Below, one piece after another: positions 35,419 to 44,048 of a stretch of 64,000 nucleotides of DNA. The position numbers were made by a program, and so were the translations under genes. This DNA comes from M3007 sp964621185 (lineage in GTDB: Bacteria; Bacteroidota; Bacteroidia; Chitinophagales; Saprospiraceae): the NCBI GenBank assembly GCA_964621185.1, contig CAZULM010000023.1, positions 1-64,000 on the forward strand, given 5' to 3'. The notes beneath the pieces were generated by a model. That model was not told the origin of the DNA. It saw only the letters and a program-made list of their open reading frames with translations, and did not search any database. Positions within the stretch are counted from its first letter, which is position 1. Every line of letters begins with the position of its first letter.

Positions 35419-35437
35419 AAAAAGTGTAACACTTTTT
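35419..35437. promoter_or_regulatory. 19-bp palindrome before the 35462 gene
   Basis: aaaaagtgtaacacttttt has perfect 9-nt arms around one central base, ending 24 bp before the ATG at 35462. The position fits an operator or a start-proximal stem. The rest of the 324-bp divergent gap (35138-35461) is AT-rich, with no gene or clear promoter box seen. Confidence 0.45.
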
Positions 35438-35461
35438 TCAATTTTTACCAAACTAAAATGA

Positions 35462-36916
35462 ATGATAAACTCCTTTGTCCTTGAGGTTGTCAATTCCTTT
35501 TCAGTTTCAGAGGAAAAGGATTTTGAAACATTTATGAACAGCCCGTATTTTAACGCAGGAACTAGCAGCAAGCAGCTGACCGCCTTGGCCTCCCACATTC
35601 TTTCCGCAAAAAAGCAGGGAATGCTGGAGGCTTTAGATAATGAATCTCTTTACAATAAACTATTCCCAAACACAGGTCTTGTTGAAAACAAAATTGACAA
35701 ACTCATGTCCGCCATGAAGCGCCTTCTTCAGGATTTTCTAAGTGCCCAACATTTTTTCCACCCGGAAAAAGAAAAAGAGAGGATGTTGGCGGCGGCCACT
35801 GAGTTGCGGCTAAAAGGGTTAGAGAACAAATACCTTCTAGCCATAAATAAATTAACAAAATCAGTCGATTCATCACCATGGGAGACCATCAGCAATTATT
35901 TTTTCCGCCATCTGTTAGCGCTTGAAGAACATGAATGGCACAGCACATTCAACAAGGCAAAAGGGGACGTCCACATCCCAGAAACTATCCGACACCTTGA
36001 CAACTATTATTGGTCTCAAAAAACCGAAATGCTGAACAGGTTGCTCCTGCAACAAAAAATGATCATTTTGCCAGACCAAGCAAAAGAAATAATTGAACTC
36101 CCCTGGGAAATCCCCGCAGCCCAACTTGTCAACAACTCATTGATGCAATTGATATGGAAGATTCACAAATTATTGAAAGACAACCAGCCAAATCCAGAAA
36201 GCTTCTTTCACCTGATGAATGTTCTACAAAGCCAAGAATCCAAGATTAGCCCAGAAGACAATGTAAAATACTATACTTATTTGCGCAACATTTGCATCTT
36301 AGTCCTCGATGAAGGCCGAGAAGAGCTTCGGCCTGTATTGTTTCAAATCCAAAAGGATAATTTGCAACGTGGCTATTTCTATTTCGATGGGAAAATTCCA
36401 CCTAATTCTTTTTTGAGCATTACCCAAACTGCGTTGAGCGTAGGTGAAATTAACTGGGCATTTCAGTTTGTTGAAGCACATAAGGAGATGATAATCGGCG
36501 AAAATGAACTTGGAGAATTTTACGATTTGAATCGAGCTATCTGCCTATTCGCCGAAAAAAAATATCATGATGCCCTTGAAATCATCCCTTTCGGCTCATC
36601 ATATTCCATGTACCATCTATTAGCTAGAAGGCTCGAACTCAAGATCTATTATGAGCTGGATGATGACTTGTTGCCATACAAAATTGATGCCTTCAAAATG
36701 TTTATCAGCAGGGCTGGGAACAAAGTGCTTTCAAAGAACTTGCACGAACTCTACGTCAACTTTATCAACTTCCTCCGCCAGCTCAGCCTCTCCCCCAAAG
36801 CCCGCGACAAAAAACGCGCAGAAAAAATGATCGAGCGCATCAACAAGAAAAAACTGGTGGCCGACCGCGCCTGGCTCCTCGAAAAAGCCCGCGAGCTCGG
36901 AGAAAGAAAAACCTGA
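35462..36916 (+). CDS. Large helical (TPR-like) protein of unknown function
   Basis: A 484-residue protein with no signal peptide and no recognised family. It is almost wholly alpha-helical by composition, with regularly spaced Leu/Tyr/Trp (LDNYYWSQKTEMLNRLL; YDLNRAICLFAEKKYHDAL; FINFLRQLSLSPKARDKKRA) suggesting TPR-like repeats in the C-terminal half, and a basic C-terminal tail. Similar long helical proteins occur next to secreted-protein genes in related bacteria (general impression, not a search). The start ATG at 35462 is the first in frame; another ATG four bases earlier is out of frame. A 19-bp palindrome lies just upstream. A protein-interaction scaffold is the best guess. Confidence 0.75.
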   Translation: MINSFVLEVVNSFSVSEEKDFETFMNSPYFNAGTSSKQLTALASHILSAKKQGMLEALDNESLYNKLFPNTGLVENKIDKLMSAMKRLLQDFLSAQHFFHPEKEKERMLAAATELRLKGLENKYLLAINKLTKSVDSSPWETISNYFFRHLLALEEHEWHSTFNKAKGDVHIPETIRHLDNYYWSQKTEMLNRLLLQQKMIILPDQAKEIIELPWEIPAAQLVNNSLMQLIWKIHKLLKDNQPNPESFFHLMNVLQSQESKISPEDNVKYYTYLRNICILVLDEGREELRPVLFQIQKDNLQRGYFYFDGKIPPNSFLSITQTALSVGEINWAFQFVEAHKEMIIGENELGEFYDLNRAICLFAEKKYHDALEIIPFGSSYSMYHLLARRLELKIYYELDDDLLPYKIDAFKMFISRAGNKVLSKNLHELYVNFINFLRQLSLSPKARDKKRAEKMIERINKKKLVADRAWLLEKARELGERKT

Positions 36917-36988
36917 AACACCAAGTTTCACAGAAAAAAAATAATTCTGCGTTACAAGTTTTAGGCTAAAAAACCGCCCCGATAGCCT

Positions 36989-37036
36989 AATAATCAAGCC
37001 CCCGTTGCTCCCAACAGCAGCGGGGGCTTGATTATT
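36989..37036 (+). terminator. Strong hairpin, 16-bp stem
   Basis: Perfect inverted repeat AATAATCAAGCCCCCG (36989-37004) with 37021-37036, loop 16 nt, 72 bp after the stop of the helical protein gene. It lacks a clear T-tract after the stem but the ATTATT arm and GC core make a terminator or attenuator likely. Confidence 0.6.
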
Positions 37037-37059
37037 CAGGGGTAAAAACCGGAAAATAT

Positions 37060-37094
37060 GTTATTTCCCCATCAGTTGAAGTGCGGGACTTTTG
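37060..37094 (+). promoter_or_regulatory. Shared promoter-like element B
   Basis: GTTATTTCCCC at 37060 and GACTTTTG ending 37094, same 35-nt spacing as 33221-33255, then TCCCATCAG. It lies 60 bp before the ATG at 37155, the same distance as element A from its gene. Confidence 0.45.
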
Positions 37095-37154
37095 TCCCAT
37101 CAGTTAATCAAGACACGCTTGAACAATTTTTTTTTCACGTTAAACACTTTTATT

Positions 37155-37499
37155 ATGAACTACTTGACCAAAAGTATTTTGCTGCTCGCGGTTTTTGCCG
37201 TGCCAGTGTCCCTCGGTGCATCCAAGCCCGTGGTTGCCTCCCTCGAATCTCCCAGCTTCATGCTCACGCTGAAGGTTTTCCAAACCGGCCCCGGAACAGC
37301 TGCAGCATTCTGGAATTCTTCTGTTGACGGGCCTTTCGATGTCGTCGTCGAAGACCTGAGCACCAACCAGGTGGTTTACCACAATACCACTTATGAAAAT
37401 TTCGACGACGGCCTGAACAACCTGTCGGCCAACACCTTGCACCGCGTCACGGTGAGCGATATTGACAACGCCTTGGTGTTCGACATTTTCATTCAGTAA
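37155..37499 (+). CDS. Small exported Ig-like protein, paralog 1
   Basis: A 114-residue protein of unknown family. The signal peptide is MNYLTKSILLLAVFAVPVSLGA. The mature ~90 residues form a short beta-rich domain (AAAFWNSSVDGPFDVVVEDL; TNQVVYHNTTYENF; NTLHRVTVSDI) similar to the next gene's product (pattern AAxWNSxxxGxFxVxxxDLxTN). The start at 37155 begins the signal. The leader ends with TTTCACGTTAAA, a motif repeated before the next gene. A compact Fn3/Ig-like fold is likely by pattern. No Cys, so not disulfide-stabilised. Confidence 0.7.
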   Translation: MNYLTKSILLLAVFAVPVSLGASKPVVASLESPSFMLTLKVFQTGPGTAAAFWNSSVDGPFDVVVEDLSTNQVVYHNTTYENFDDGLNNLSANTLHRVTVSDIDNALVFDIFIQ

Positions 37500-37544
37500 T
37501 GCACTTCCTTACCCAAATAATTTCACGTTAAAACTTTATTGATC

Positions 37545-37922
37545 ATGTACACGGCAATCAAAATCACTCTAATTTTCGCGGTATTCGCCTCCATCCCCTG
37601 TATGGCCTCTGCGTCCGCCAGCAATGCACGAATTCCCGTCGCCAACGTTCTTGAAGCGGCCAAAAAACCGATGATTATGAACTGGGTTATAGCTCAAAAC
37701 ACAGCACCCGGAGAAATCACCGCTGCCTGGAACTCTACTTGGAACGGCGCATTCAACGTTTACCTGCTTGACCTGACGACAAATACCGGAGTGGGCCCTT
37801 TCGTCACCAACAACACGACAATGACTTTCCAAAACCTGATCGGAGGGCATACCTATGTGGTTAGCGTCCATGATGACCGCACCGTAAAGGCAAGCAACCC
37901 TGTCACCGTCCACAACAATTAG
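37545..37922 (+). CDS. Small exported Ig-like protein, paralog 2
   Basis: A 125-residue protein. The signal peptide is MYTAIKITLIFAVFASIPCMASA. The mature domain repeats the pattern of its neighbour: ITAAWNSTWNGAFNVYLLDLTTN, TTMTFQNLIGGHTYVVSVHD. It is 45 bp after the previous gene, with the same TTTCACGTTAAAa leader motif, so the pair looks like a tandem duplication whose 5' regions were copied too. The start is the ATG at 37545; an upstream TTG is less likely. Function unknown. Confidence 0.7.
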   Translation: MYTAIKITLIFAVFASIPCMASASASNARIPVANVLEAAKKPMIMNWVIAQNTAPGEITAAWNSTWNGAFNVYLLDLTTNTGVGPFVTNNTTMTFQNLIGGHTYVVSVHDDRTVKASNPVTVHNN

Positions 37923-37993
37923 GCTTGCCATTGGACATATACATTGTTTTTTCCCTCAACTACTCATTTCATCGACTCAAAGCAATTTATATC

Positions 37994-38446
37994 ATGAAAA
38001 ACAAAATTTCTTTAGCCATTGCTTCCATGCTTGTCCTAGGCGCAGCCATTTTTTTTGCATGCCAAAAGGACGCGCCTGTACCATCACCACAACCAATCGA
38101 ATCAGGCACGGACAAGAGCCTGGACCGGAGCGGGGTTTGTAACAATATCATCGTTGCACGCGGCGTTGGCCTTGTAATTTGCGGCAGTGATACAGGTGTC
38201 AACCAATGCACGGTATGCGGGCAAATCCGTACCAGTGAATTAGTCGTAACCAACCCTGACAACTTTGGGTTTACTGGCTCAGATGTCTTTTCTTTGTACA
38301 ATCCGACGGGACGGAGCATTACGGCTGGGCTTTCCTTCAACTGTGCGCTTCAAGCCCCCATTTGGGTAACGATCGCCTCGGGGGCTACTGTTTCGTTCAC
38401 AGTTGCGCCCGACGCGCAAGGGTGCTGCCAAATCACTCCTTGTTAA
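37994..38446 (+). CDS. Small Cys-rich lipoprotein
   Basis: A 150-residue lipoprotein of unknown family, lipobox FFAC (about residues 20-23). The mature part carries several cysteines in CNNIIVARG, CGSDTGVNQCTVCGQ, NCALQA and a final GCCQITPC, suggesting a disulfide-bonded or metal-binding fold. It contains TNPDNFGFTGSDVF, with an Ig-like strand pattern. The start is the ATG at 37994, where the signal begins. It is the last gene of the small exported cluster and has its own terminator. Confidence 0.72.
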   Translation: MKNKISLAIASMLVLGAAIFFACQKDAPVPSPQPIESGTDKSLDRSGVCNNIIVARGVGLVICGSDTGVNQCTVCGQIRTSELVVTNPDNFGFTGSDVFSLYNPTGRSITAGLSFNCALQAPIWVTIASGATVSFTVAPDAQGCCQITPC

Positions 38447-38489
38447 ACAGGTATCGACGGTACATTGAATAATATCGTTGAGCATTCTC

Positions 38490-38526
38490 ATGGCCGCCTC
38501 AGCCTTCCTGTGGCGGCCATTTTTTT
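38490..38526 (+). terminator. Rho-independent terminator of the exported cluster
   Basis: Perfect 9-bp stem ATGGCCGCC/GGCGGCCAT (38490-38498, 38512-38520) followed by six T, 44 bp after the lipoprotein stop. Confidence 0.85.
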
Positions 38527-38637
38527 GCCATTCCCCAACACTTTTGTTAACTTTCCGTTTATCCTGCCCCACTTTTAAGCACTCCCACCCCTTTTTTCGT
38601 TGTATCTTGCATCCTTCTTTTGCATAATACAGTTTCC

Positions 38638-41600
38638 ATGAAAAAACTACTCATCGGCATCGCCATATTCATCGTGCTGCTGCTCGGCGCGCTCATCGCC
38701 ATACCTTATTTCTTCAAGGACGACATCATTGCCCAGGTAAAGGTGGCAGCCAACGAGAGCCTGAGCGCCAAGCTCGAATTCGAGGACGTGGACATCTCCA
38801 TATTCCGAAATTTCCCGAAACTCTCCGTCGGGCTGAAAGGGCTCGACATCACCAACGGCCCTGGCCCTTTTGAAGGCGTAAAGCTTGTGCAGTGCGAGCG
38901 CCTCGACGTAGCTGTTGACCTCTGGTCGGCCATATTCGGCAGCGAAGTGGTCATAAAAGGCTTGTTTTTAAAAAAACCCAATATTAAGGTGTATGCCCTC
39001 AGCAACGGGCAGGCCAACTACGACATCACCAAACCGGAACCAGAAACCGCCGGCACCAGTGAATCCAGCCCGGTTAAACTGGAAAAATACGGCATCTCCG
39101 ACGGCACGATCCTGTACGACGACCGCGGGCTCGACATGCGGGCCGAACTGGAAGGCGTAAACCACACAGGCTCCGGCGAATTTGACAGCGACCTGTACGA
39201 CTTGGTGATGAAAACCGAGGTCGAAAAGCTGTCCGTGAACTATGGCGGCATCCAGTACCTCTCCAAAGCACATGCCGACTGGAACGCGACGCTGGGCGCC
39301 GACATGAAAAACTGGAAGTTCACCTTTAAAAAGAACGACCTCAGCGTGAATGCACTGGCGCTCATGCTCGACGGCTGGGTTCAGATGCCCGAAAACACCG
39401 AGGACATCCGCATGGACCTCAACTTCGGAACGCCCGCCAATACCTTCAAAAGCCTGCTCAGCATCATCCCGGGCGCTTATACAAAGGATTTCGACGGGGT
39501 ACAGGCGAACGGGTCTGTTGCTTTTTCGGGCTTTGCCAAAGGCACCTACAACGAAACGACCTACCCGGCGTTCAAGCTCCAGTTCAACGTCGGCAACGCC
39601 GATTTCAAATACCCCAGCCTGCCCTTAGGCATGAGCGGCATCAACGTGGACGCGGCCATCAACAGCCCCTCGTCCCGGCTGAACGACATGACCGTGAACA
39701 TCCCCAAGTTCAGCCTGAAGATCGGCTCCAACCCGCTGGAAGGCTATTTCAACCTGAAAACGCCCGAAACCGACCCTACCATCGACACCAAAATAAACGG
39801 CACCCTCAACCTGGGCGAACTGTCGAAAGCATTCCCAATGGAAGACGTGCAAGAATTGGTCGGCATCATCAAAGCCAATGTCACCATGAAAGCTGCTATG
39901 AGCCAAATAGATGCCCAGGCTTACGACCAGGTAAATATGGCCGGTGATTTCGCCATGAGCGGCATCACGTACCGCGCAGCCGGCACCCCAACCGTAAAAA
40001 TAAATTCCCTGGAAACGAACATCACGCCGCAAAGGCTTGACATCCAAACCTTTGACGCGAAACTGGGCAACAGCGACCTGAAAGCGAACGGCAGCATCGA
40101 TAACCTGCTGGCCTATTTCAGCACCACCAAAACCATGAAGGGGAACCTCAGCTTCTCCTCGCTCTACTTCGATGCCAACGAATGGATGGAACCCGCCCCT
40201 ACCGACGGCGCGGTGGTGCCAAACGACGTGCCAGCCGAGACGGAAAAAGCATTCGACCGCTGGGATTTCACCATGGACGGCAAGATCGGCAAACTGAAAT
40301 ACGACACCTACGACATCTCCAACCTGAGCGCTTCCGGGCATTTCACCCCGAACAAAATGGACATTTCCAGCTTCGCGCTGAAAATGGGCCCCGACAGCGA
40401 CCTCAGCGGCAACGGCAAAATACTCAACGCCTGGAACTACCTGTTCGACAACCAGACCGTTAAAGGCGTCGTGAACCTGAACTCCTCAAATTTTGACCTC
40501 AACCAGTTCATGGAAGACCCGGCCACCGTGGCCCAAAACAAGGCCGGCACAGCGCCCCCGCCAGTTGAAGAAGGCGTTATACCCGTACCGGAAAACATGG
40601 ACATGACGCTAAACGCCAATTTCGGGAAGGTAAAATACACCACTTACGAGCTCAACAACCTTACGGGTCAAGTGGTCGTGAAAGACAAAATTGCCAAACT
40701 TCAGGACTGTACCGCAGACATAATCGGCGGACAAGTGGCGCTCACGGGCGATTACAATACACAAGACCTGAGCAAGCCAAAATTCGACATGAACATGGCG
40801 TTGCAAAACATGGGCTTCCGGGAAGCTTTCCAAACCTTTGCCTCCGTAAAGGCACTGGCGCCCATCATGCAGTTCATGGACGGAAAATTCAACACTTCCC
40901 TTTCCATGACCGGGCTATTAGGCAAGGACATGATGCCCGATTTCGGCACCTTGTCCGCGGCAGGGTTCCTGGAAACAATTGCCGCCGTTTTCAACAACTT
41001 CAAGCCCACCAATTTGCTCGGAGAAAAACTCGGGGTGGATTACCTTAAAAAAATGGAATTGGCGAACACAAAAAACTGGTTTGAAATCAAAGACGGCAAG
41101 ATTACCGTGAAACCCTTCAACGTAAAAGTGAAGGATGTCGCCATGCAGATCGGCGGCTCGCACGGGCTGAGCAGCGACATGGAATACCAGGTGCTCACTA
41201 AAATACCGCGCAGTGCCCTGGAAAAATCCAGCCTCGGCTCTGCCGCCAACAGCGGCCTCAGCATGTTGTCGAAAGAAGCCTCGAAAGTTGGGGTGAACCT
41301 GGCAAACGGGGCGTTTATCAATGTCCGTTTTGACCTGACCGGCACCATGACAAGCCCGAAAATCGCCATGAAAATCCTGCCCTCCGATGGAGAGAGCACG
41401 CTCAAAGAAGAAGCTGCCGATGCGGCCAAGGCTGTCGTGGACAAAGCCAAAGATTCGATCACCAACATGGCCAACCGCGAAATAGACAAAATAAAGGATA
41501 AAGCGCAAGAGGCCAAGGACAAAGCTGTGGACAGCTTGAAGGCCATTGCCGACAAAAAATTGCAAGAAGCTACCGACAAGGCAGCGCAAGAGGCCAAAGA

Positions 41601-41733
41601 CAAACTTGGAAAAGCTGCCGGGGAAAAAGCAGGGGAAGTTTTGGGGGAAGAAGGCAAGAAGAAGGTAGATGAGGTGAAAGACAAGCTTGACAAATGGGAT
41701 CCTTTCAAAAAGAAGAAAAAGGACAACCGATGA
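38638..41733 (+). CDS. AsmA-family protein with lysine-rich helical tail
   Basis: A 1031-residue protein. One N-terminal membrane segment (LLIGIAIFIVLLLGALIAIPYFF) is followed by an AsmA-like N-terminal domain (EFEDVDISIFRNFPKLSVGL; GLDITNG), long beta-strand-rich repeats, and an AsmA_2-like C-terminal region near 780-890. The AsmA family bridges inner and outer membrane and is linked to phospholipid transport. The last ~130 residues are an extended amphipathic helix with repeated KDKAxEAKDKA motifs, unlike the standard family tail. The ATG at 38638 is the start; an upstream TTG is rejected. The stop overlaps the next gene's start (ATGA). Confidence 0.87.
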   Translation: MKKLLIGIAIFIVLLLGALIAIPYFFKDDIIAQVKVAANESLSAKLEFEDVDISIFRNFPKLSVGLKGLDITNGPGPFEGVKLVQCERLDVAVDLWSAIFGSEVVIKGLFLKKPNIKVYALSNGQANYDITKPEPETAGTSESSPVKLEKYGISDGTILYDDRGLDMRAELEGVNHTGSGEFDSDLYDLVMKTEVEKLSVNYGGIQYLSKAHADWNATLGADMKNWKFTFKKNDLSVNALALMLDGWVQMPENTEDIRMDLNFGTPANTFKSLLSIIPGAYTKDFDGVQANGSVAFSGFAKGTYNETTYPAFKLQFNVGNADFKYPSLPLGMSGINVDAAINSPSSRLNDMTVNIPKFSLKIGSNPLEGYFNLKTPETDPTIDTKINGTLNLGELSKAFPMEDVQELVGIIKANVTMKAAMSQIDAQAYDQVNMAGDFAMSGITYRAAGTPTVKINSLETNITPQRLDIQTFDAKLGNSDLKANGSIDNLLAYFSTTKTMKGNLSFSSLYFDANEWMEPAPTDGAVVPNDVPAETEKAFDRWDFTMDGKIGKLKYDTYDISNLSASGHFTPNKMDISSFALKMGPDSDLSGNGKILNAWNYLFDNQTVKGVVNLNSSNFDLNQFMEDPATVAQNKAGTAPPPVEEGVIPVPENMDMTLNANFGKVKYTTYELNNLTGQVVVKDKIAKLQDCTADIIGGQVALTGDYNTQDLSKPKFDMNMALQNMGFREAFQTFASVKALAPIMQFMDGKFNTSLSMTGLLGKDMMPDFGTLSAAGFLETIAAVFNNFKPTNLLGEKLGVDYLKKMELANTKNWFEIKDGKITVKPFNVKVKDVAMQIGGSHGLSSDMEYQVLTKIPRSALEKSSLGSAANSGLSMLSKEASKVGVNLANGAFINVRFDLTGTMTSPKIAMKILPSDGESTLKEEAADAAKAVVDKAKDSITNMANREIDKIKDKAQEAKDKAVDSLKAIADKKLQEATDKAAQEAKDKLGKAAGEKAGEVLGEEGKKKVDEVKDKLDKWDPFKKKKKDNR

Positions 41734-42419
41734 AAATCCCCCGTTGGAAAAAATGGCTTTCACATGTCCGGCCCCTTACCCTGGAAGTCGCCGCATCCGA
41801 CCAAAACCCTGAGCTGACAGTAGCCATCAGCCGGGGCAGGATACAGTTGCTGAGCGGCGAGGCCATTTATTCCTGGGACGACCTGTACAAAAACTTCCTC
41901 ATCGCCTTCGATGCGCTCAAGATCGACGAGCGGCCAATCCAGGACGTGCTGCTACTGGGCATGGGCCTTGGCTCAGTGCCATTTATGTTGGAGAAGGTAT
42001 TCCAGCGAGATTACCGCTACACGGCGGTCGAGTGGGATGAAACCGTGACAGATTTGGCCTTGCGGTACACCCTGTCTCGCATGAACAGCCCTGTTGAGCT
42101 GATCACTGCCGACGCTGAAGTGTTTGTCCAGGTTTGCGAGGAACAGTTCGACCTGCTCATCGTCGATATTTTTGAGGACGACATCACGCCCCCCCAGTTT
42201 TGTACCGAGGAGTTTTTGCATCATTGCAAATTGCTGCTGCGCCCAGGGGGCCTGCTGCTCTTCAACCGGCTGCACGGGGAGGATGTGGCCATCCGCTCCG
42301 TCACCGAACGGTATTTCGTGCAAAAGTTCAAAAAGGTGTTCCAGGAAGGCTGGCATATCGATACCAAGGGGAACTGGATATTGTGCGGGGAGCAGGCTGC
42401 GGGGTCACCTCAAAATTAA
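41730..42419 (+). CDS. Spermidine synthase-like methyltransferase-fold protein
   Basis: A 229-residue class I Rossmann protein. The glycine motif LLLGMGLGSVPFML (SAM/dcSAM binding) is followed by an acidic VEWDE and the LIVDIFEDDITP active-site-like segment, as in polyamine synthase-like proteins. It lacks the N-terminal tetramerisation domain of true spermidine synthase, so a methyltransferase role remains possible. The start is the ATG at 41730, overlapping the AsmA-like gene's TGA by 4 bp, implying coupled translation. No signal peptide. Confidence 0.78.
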   Translation: MKIPRWKKWLSHVRPLTLEVAASDQNPELTVAISRGRIQLLSGEAIYSWDDLYKNFLIAFDALKIDERPIQDVLLLGMGLGSVPFMLEKVFQRDYRYTAVEWDETVTDLALRYTLSRMNSPVELITADAEVFVQVCEEQFDLLIVDIFEDDITPPQFCTEEFLHHCKLLLRPGGLLLFNRLHGEDVAIRSVTERYFVQKFKKVFQEGWHIDTKGNWILCGEQAAGSPQN

Positions 42420-42545
42420 TTATGGCAACAGGCATAAGCTATTTTGGCCAATATTTTCGTTGGTTTGAGCAGTAAACATGAGTCACCTGGAATTTTGGAA
42501 GGGATAAAAACACTGGAAAAGTGCGGCATCTGTTTATACTTATTG

Positions 42546-42606
42546 GTCAGACCGCGAAAATCGGTCAGACCAAGGGTCATCGTCTGACCGATTTTCGCGG
42601 TCTGAC
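42546..42606. repeat. Perfect 25-bp inverted repeat
   Basis: Arms 42546-42570 and 42582-42606 are exact reverse complements over 25 bp with an 11-nt loop. Each arm itself contains two GTCAGAC words flanking CGCGAAAATCG. It lies between the methyltransferase-fold gene and a separate bidirectional terminator, so termination alone does not explain it. Confidence 0.92.
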
Positions 42607-42637
42607 GAATCGATCTTACAATTTTGCCCTACAAATG

Positions 42638-42694
42638 GCTGCCCATAAAAAAAGAGCCATCCCGATGTCGGGATGGCTCTTTTTTATGGGCAGC
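42638..42694. terminator. Bidirectional Rho-independent terminator
   Basis: A near-perfect ~28-bp hairpin (42638-42665 with 42668-42694, one extra A/T) centred on CCCGATGTCGGG, with A- and T-runs in the outer stem. It lies between the convergent genes at 41730 and 42704 and can serve both. Confidence 0.92.
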
Positions 42695-42703
42695 GGGCGC
42701 TTG

Positions 42704-44032
42704 TTATTGGTTCTTAAAATGCGAATCCGGATTTTTCCCACCATCCTTTACCGTATCAAGGCGCTTTTTGATAATCGGCATCATTTTCTCGTCGTCTTTG
42801 CGCGCATAGATCTCATTGAGCGCGATCAGCGTGTTAAGATCGCTAGGGTCTGCCATTTCTGCCTTTTGGAAATAGGGCAGGGCTTTGTCGAAAAGCGCCA
42901 TGATATCATCGCGCATACTTTTCATTTTTGCGATGCCCGCAGAGGAATAATCCTCCGGAAGTGCGTTCATTTCCTGGGTACGGGCAGCGGCTTTGTTGTA
43001 GTAAAGTGCGCCAAGGGAATAGTTGGCATCCAGATGATCAGGTTTCTTAGCCAAGGCATCACTGTAGCTTTTCTTTGCCAGTTCAAAATACTCTGCAGCC
43101 TTGGCCTCGTCCTTGTCTTTCAAAGCGGCCTGGTACAGGTTGTCGTAAATATTGCCCAGCGTCACATACAGGCCGATATTTTCCGGCTCTTGTTCGATGG
43201 CTTGCTGTAGGCGACCTGTCAGTTCATTCAGCTTTCCGGCCTTGAGATACTCGTTTATTTCGGCAAAAAGGAGCGCTGGGTCGTCCGGGTATTTTTTCCG
43301 GCCTTCGGAAAGCACCTTGTTGGCCGCAGCTGCATCTCCCAATTTGGTTTGGCAGGTGTAAAGGCCCTCATACACGGCTGCTGAAGCATTTCCAGACTTG
43401 TAAAGTCGCTCGTAATAGATGACAGCGTCTTTGCAGCGATCGGAAAGAGAAGCGGTCAAGCCGGTAAAATAAATCTGTTCTTCCAAGGATTTTGGGTCTT
43501 CCAGGTGGCTTTTTTGGCCGTTTTCAGCCAAAATGTCGTGAGCTTCAACCGAAGCGCGGAAAGAGAGGAATGTTTTTTCATATTCCTTGTTTCCGTACTT
43601 GGCAACGCCAATGTTGATCAGCGAGCCTTGCACGTCCGCAATACCTTTGACGGCCTCTTTTTTTTCGCTTTTGCTGGTGGTAATCTCATATACTTTTTTG
43701 TAGGCTTCGAAAGCTACAAGTGCGTCATTGTCGCCTGTAAAGGGAGCTTTCGGGTTGATCTGCTGGAGCGCCAAATCTTTCTGCAACATGGTGCTGTAAA
43801 TTTCGGCTTTGGTCATCCAGGCAGAAGAGAGCGCCTGGGCATCGGGCAGCTTCAGGGCTTCTTCAATCTGGTCCTTGGCCTCCGTCAATTTTGCTGAATT
43901 GGTCGAGGGGCTTATATTGTAGCTTGTGAGGGATTTGGCTGCTTTTTTGGCAAGCTTTGCGCCATCTTCCTGGGAATTGGCGGTGCCTGCGACAAAGAGG
44001 AAGACAAAAAGGGACAAAAGGACTTTTTTCAT
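42704..44032 (-). CDS. Exported TPR-repeat protein
   Basis: A 442-residue protein with a signal peptide (MKKVLLSLFVFLFVAGTANSQ). It has multiple tetratricopeptide repeats at about 30-420, for example YKKVYEITTSKSEKKEAV, EGLYTCQTKLGDAAAANKVL, LGNIYDNLYQAALKDKDEA and LGALYYNKAAAR. TPRs mediate protein-protein contacts, so a periplasmic assembly factor is the simplest reading; partner unknown. The start at 44032 is where the signal begins; the ATG at 44041 adds three residues. It is followed by the bidirectional terminator and has an inverted GATAAT repeat just upstream. Confidence 0.82.
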   Translation of the reverse strand: MKKVLLSLFVFLFVAGTANSQEDGAKLAKKAAKSLTSYNISPSTNSAKLTEAKDQIEEALKLPDAQALSSAWMTKAEIYSTMLQKDLALQQINPKAPFTGDNDALVAFEAYKKVYEITTSKSEKKEAVKGIADVQGSLINIGVAKYGNKEYEKTFLSFRASVEAHDILAENGQKSHLEDPKSLEEQIYFTGLTASLSDRCKDAVIYYERLYKSGNASAAVYEGLYTCQTKLGDAAAANKVLSEGRKKYPDDPALLFAEINEYLKAGKLNELTGRLQQAIEQEPENIGLYVTLGNIYDNLYQAALKDKDEAKAAEYFELAKKSYSDALAKKPDHLDANYSLGALYYNKAAARTQEMNALPEDYSSAGIAKMKSMRDDIMALFDKALPYFQKAEMADPSDLNTLIALNEIYARKDDEKMMPIIKKRLDTVKDGGKNPDSHFKNQ

Positions 44033-44048
44033 GGAATGCACAATTTTT

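Noticed and set aside
38620..38637. TTG start for the AsmA-like protein
   Set aside because: The ATG at 38638 directly begins the basic-hydrophobic membrane segment.
42521..43210. 229-codon open frame over the 25-bp inverted repeat, terminator and TPR gene
   Set aside because: It is antisense to the TPR gene and passes through the bidirectional terminator.
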